A stretch of 64,000 nt of DNA from Bacteroidaceae bacterium (GTDB lineage: Bacteria > Bacteroidota > Bacteroidia > Bacteroidales > Bacteroidaceae), in the NCBI GenBank assembly GCA_902362375.1, contig CABIVS010000013.1, positions 85,067-149,066 on the forward strand, read 5' to 3'. The notes under the pieces are model-generated. The model worked only from the letters and a program-made list of their open reading frames with translations. It did not search any database and had not been told where the DNA came from. Shown here in pieces: positions 62,966-64,000 of the stretch. Numbering within the stretch: the first letter of the stretch is position 1; each line of letters begins with the position of its first letter. Made by a program: the position numbers and the translations under genes.

Positions 62966-63136
62966 CTGATAAAAATAACGGAAAGAGCAGATTCTGTTAT
63001 TCTTTTGTAGCATTTCTATTTTAAAATCCCAAGGATTAACGCAGATTAGCATATTATTGTCTGATTTGCGTTTTCTTTTTTATAATTTTGAGGCCAAACC
63101 CAATTAAATCTATCAAACTTTTAAAAGACCAAACAA

Positions 63137-63904
63137 ATGAATTTAAAAAAAATGATGATGGCTTCTGCCCTTCTAATGGCTGCTTGCTGTATGCAGGCAC
63201 AGACAAAAGTGATAGCCCACCGCGGATTCTGGAAAACTCCGGGATCATCACAAAACAGTATTTCATCACTTCTAAAAGCAGACTCCATCAGTTGTTACGG
63301 TTCAGAATTTGACGTATGGATCGCTAAGGATAACAAGTTGGTGGTCAACCATGATCCTGTATACAAGATGAGACCGATGGAGTATTCCAAAGGTGACGCA
63401 CTGACCGGACTTAAATTATCCAACGGAGAAAACTTGCCTAGCCTGGAACAATATCTGGAAGCCGGGAAAAACTGTAATACCCGACTGATTCTCGAACTGA
63501 AAGCACATAGCAATAAGAAACGTGAAACCAAAGCCGTACAGGGAATCCTTGCCATGGTGAAGAAAATGGGACTGGAAAACCGCATGGAATATATCACGTT
63601 CTCCCTACATGCCATGAAAGAGTTTATCCGCCTGGCTCCTGCCGGTACTCCGGTATTTTACCTTAACGGGGAACTGTCTCCCAAAGAATTAAAGGAACTT
63701 GGTGCTGCCGGTCTTGATTATCACATGGGAGTGATTAAGAAACACCCCGAATGGATCAAAGAAGCTCATGAGCTCGGCTTGAAAGTAAATGTGTGGACTG
63801 TGGACGAAGTGGAAGATATGAAATCGCTGATCGAACAGAAAGTAGATTTCATTACCACCAACGAACCAGTCATCTTACAAGAAGAACTGAAAAAACATCA
63901 ATAA
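63137..63904 (+). CDS. Exported glycerophosphodiester phosphodiesterase
   Basis: A 255-residue protein. The signal peptide MNLKKMMMASALLMAACCMQAQ contains a cysteine pair, so a lipoprotein form (lipidation at Cys17 or 18) is possible. The GDPD TIM barrel begins TKVIAHRGFWKTPGSSQNSISSLLKA, with catalytic His in AHRGF, and continues SEFDVWIAKDNKLVVNHDPVY with Glu, Asp and the second His. NVWTVDEVEDMKSLIEQKVDFITTNEP closes the barrel. It cleaves glycerophosphodiesters to glycerol 3-phosphate and an alcohol in the periplasm, salvaging phospholipid head groups. It is separated from asnB by 171 bp with no clear terminator. Confidence 0.9.
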   Translation: MNLKKMMMASALLMAACCMQAQTKVIAHRGFWKTPGSSQNSISSLLKADSISCYGSEFDVWIAKDNKLVVNHDPVYKMRPMEYSKGDALTGLKLSNGENLPSLEQYLEAGKNCNTRLILELKAHSNKKRETKAVQGILAMVKKMGLENRMEYITFSLHAMKEFIRLAPAGTPVFYLNGELSPKELKELGAAGLDYHMGVIKKHPEWIKEAHELGLKVNVWTVDEVEDMKSLIEQKVDFITTNEPVILQEELKKHQ

Positions 63905-63948
63905 GATAAAATCATTACAAAGTAAACTATTTAATATCCGTCTTTAAA

Positions 63949-64000
63949 GAAACAGCTCGTTCCTTTAAAAGAAACAGGATGTTTCTCGGTGTCGAACGGG
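63949..64000. repeat. Start of a 22-bp-periodic array cut by the window edge (array 4)
   Basis: 13-bp units AAACAGCTCGTTC (63950-63962) and AAACAGGATGTTT (63972-63984) are 22 bp apart with 9-bp spacers. A third begins exactly in register at 63994 with GAACGGG, matching the reverse complement of unit 1 at 6 of 7 visible bases. The order two forward units then an inverted one is that of array 2. Confidence 0.65.

Overview
The window reads as chromosomal DNA of a gut Bacteroides species. Supporting signs are promoters with the Bacteroides -7 element TAnnTTTG (often with TTTG about 19 nt upstream), an RpoZ of the Bacteroidetes type, BamD, DUF4293, a capsular polysaccharide operon led by an UpxY antiterminator and an adjacent tyrosine recombinase, and AT-rich intergenic repeats. 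No rRNA, tRNA, CRISPR array or transposase gene was seen. I did not assign a species.

Layout. 1-12.7 kb holds housekeeping and envelope genes: GNAT acetyltransferase, POT peptide transporter, YbaK-type deacylase, UvrA, a LysM protein with a PorT-like barrel, the DUF4293-rpoZ-bamD operon, and an ACT/phenylacetate-CoA ligase pair. 12.7-18.8 kb holds uvrB, a GDSL hydrolase flanked by two identical 88-bp copies of a probable small RNA gene, a SanA-like protein, an unrecognised HEIGH-motif protein, an AlaX-like tRNA-editing domain and an Hsp20 gene behind a sigma-54-like promoter. 18.8-25.8 kb is a complete tripartite ABC exporter (TolC, HlyD lipoprotein, double ATPase, two permeases) with a divergent AraC regulator. 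manC follows convergently.

27.4-44.9 kb is a 17-gene minus-strand capsule operon. It runs from UpxY through a WecA-like primase, RmlA, RmlB, two tandem FdtA-like ketoisomerases, acyltransferases, Wzx, glycosyltransferases, Wzy, an FdtB-like aminotransferase and an epimerase to Wza and Wzc. The enzyme set points to a dTDP-3-acetamido-3,6-dideoxyhexose in the repeat unit. Upstream of UpxY lies a 234-bp segment bounded by perfect 26-bp inverted repeats, with a promoter pointing at the operon. It is next to a tyrosine recombinase gene and is a phase-variable promoter, drawn here in the ON orientation.

46.4-63 kb is a glutamine-nitrogen hub. glmS, a PurF-like amidophosphoribosyltransferase, carA and carB run on the minus strand, and gltB, gltD and asnB run divergently on the plus strand. 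Five of these seven genes carry a glutamine amidotransferase domain. A glycerophosphodiester phosphodiesterase closes the window.

The least explained structure is a family of intergenic arrays at three loci, with a fourth cut off by the window edge. Each has 13-bp dyad-like units in exact 22-bp register (13 + 9), four per complete array. Unit sequence is conserved inside an array but unrelated between arrays. A second class has a 7-bp period and has also entered the carA coding sequence in frame.
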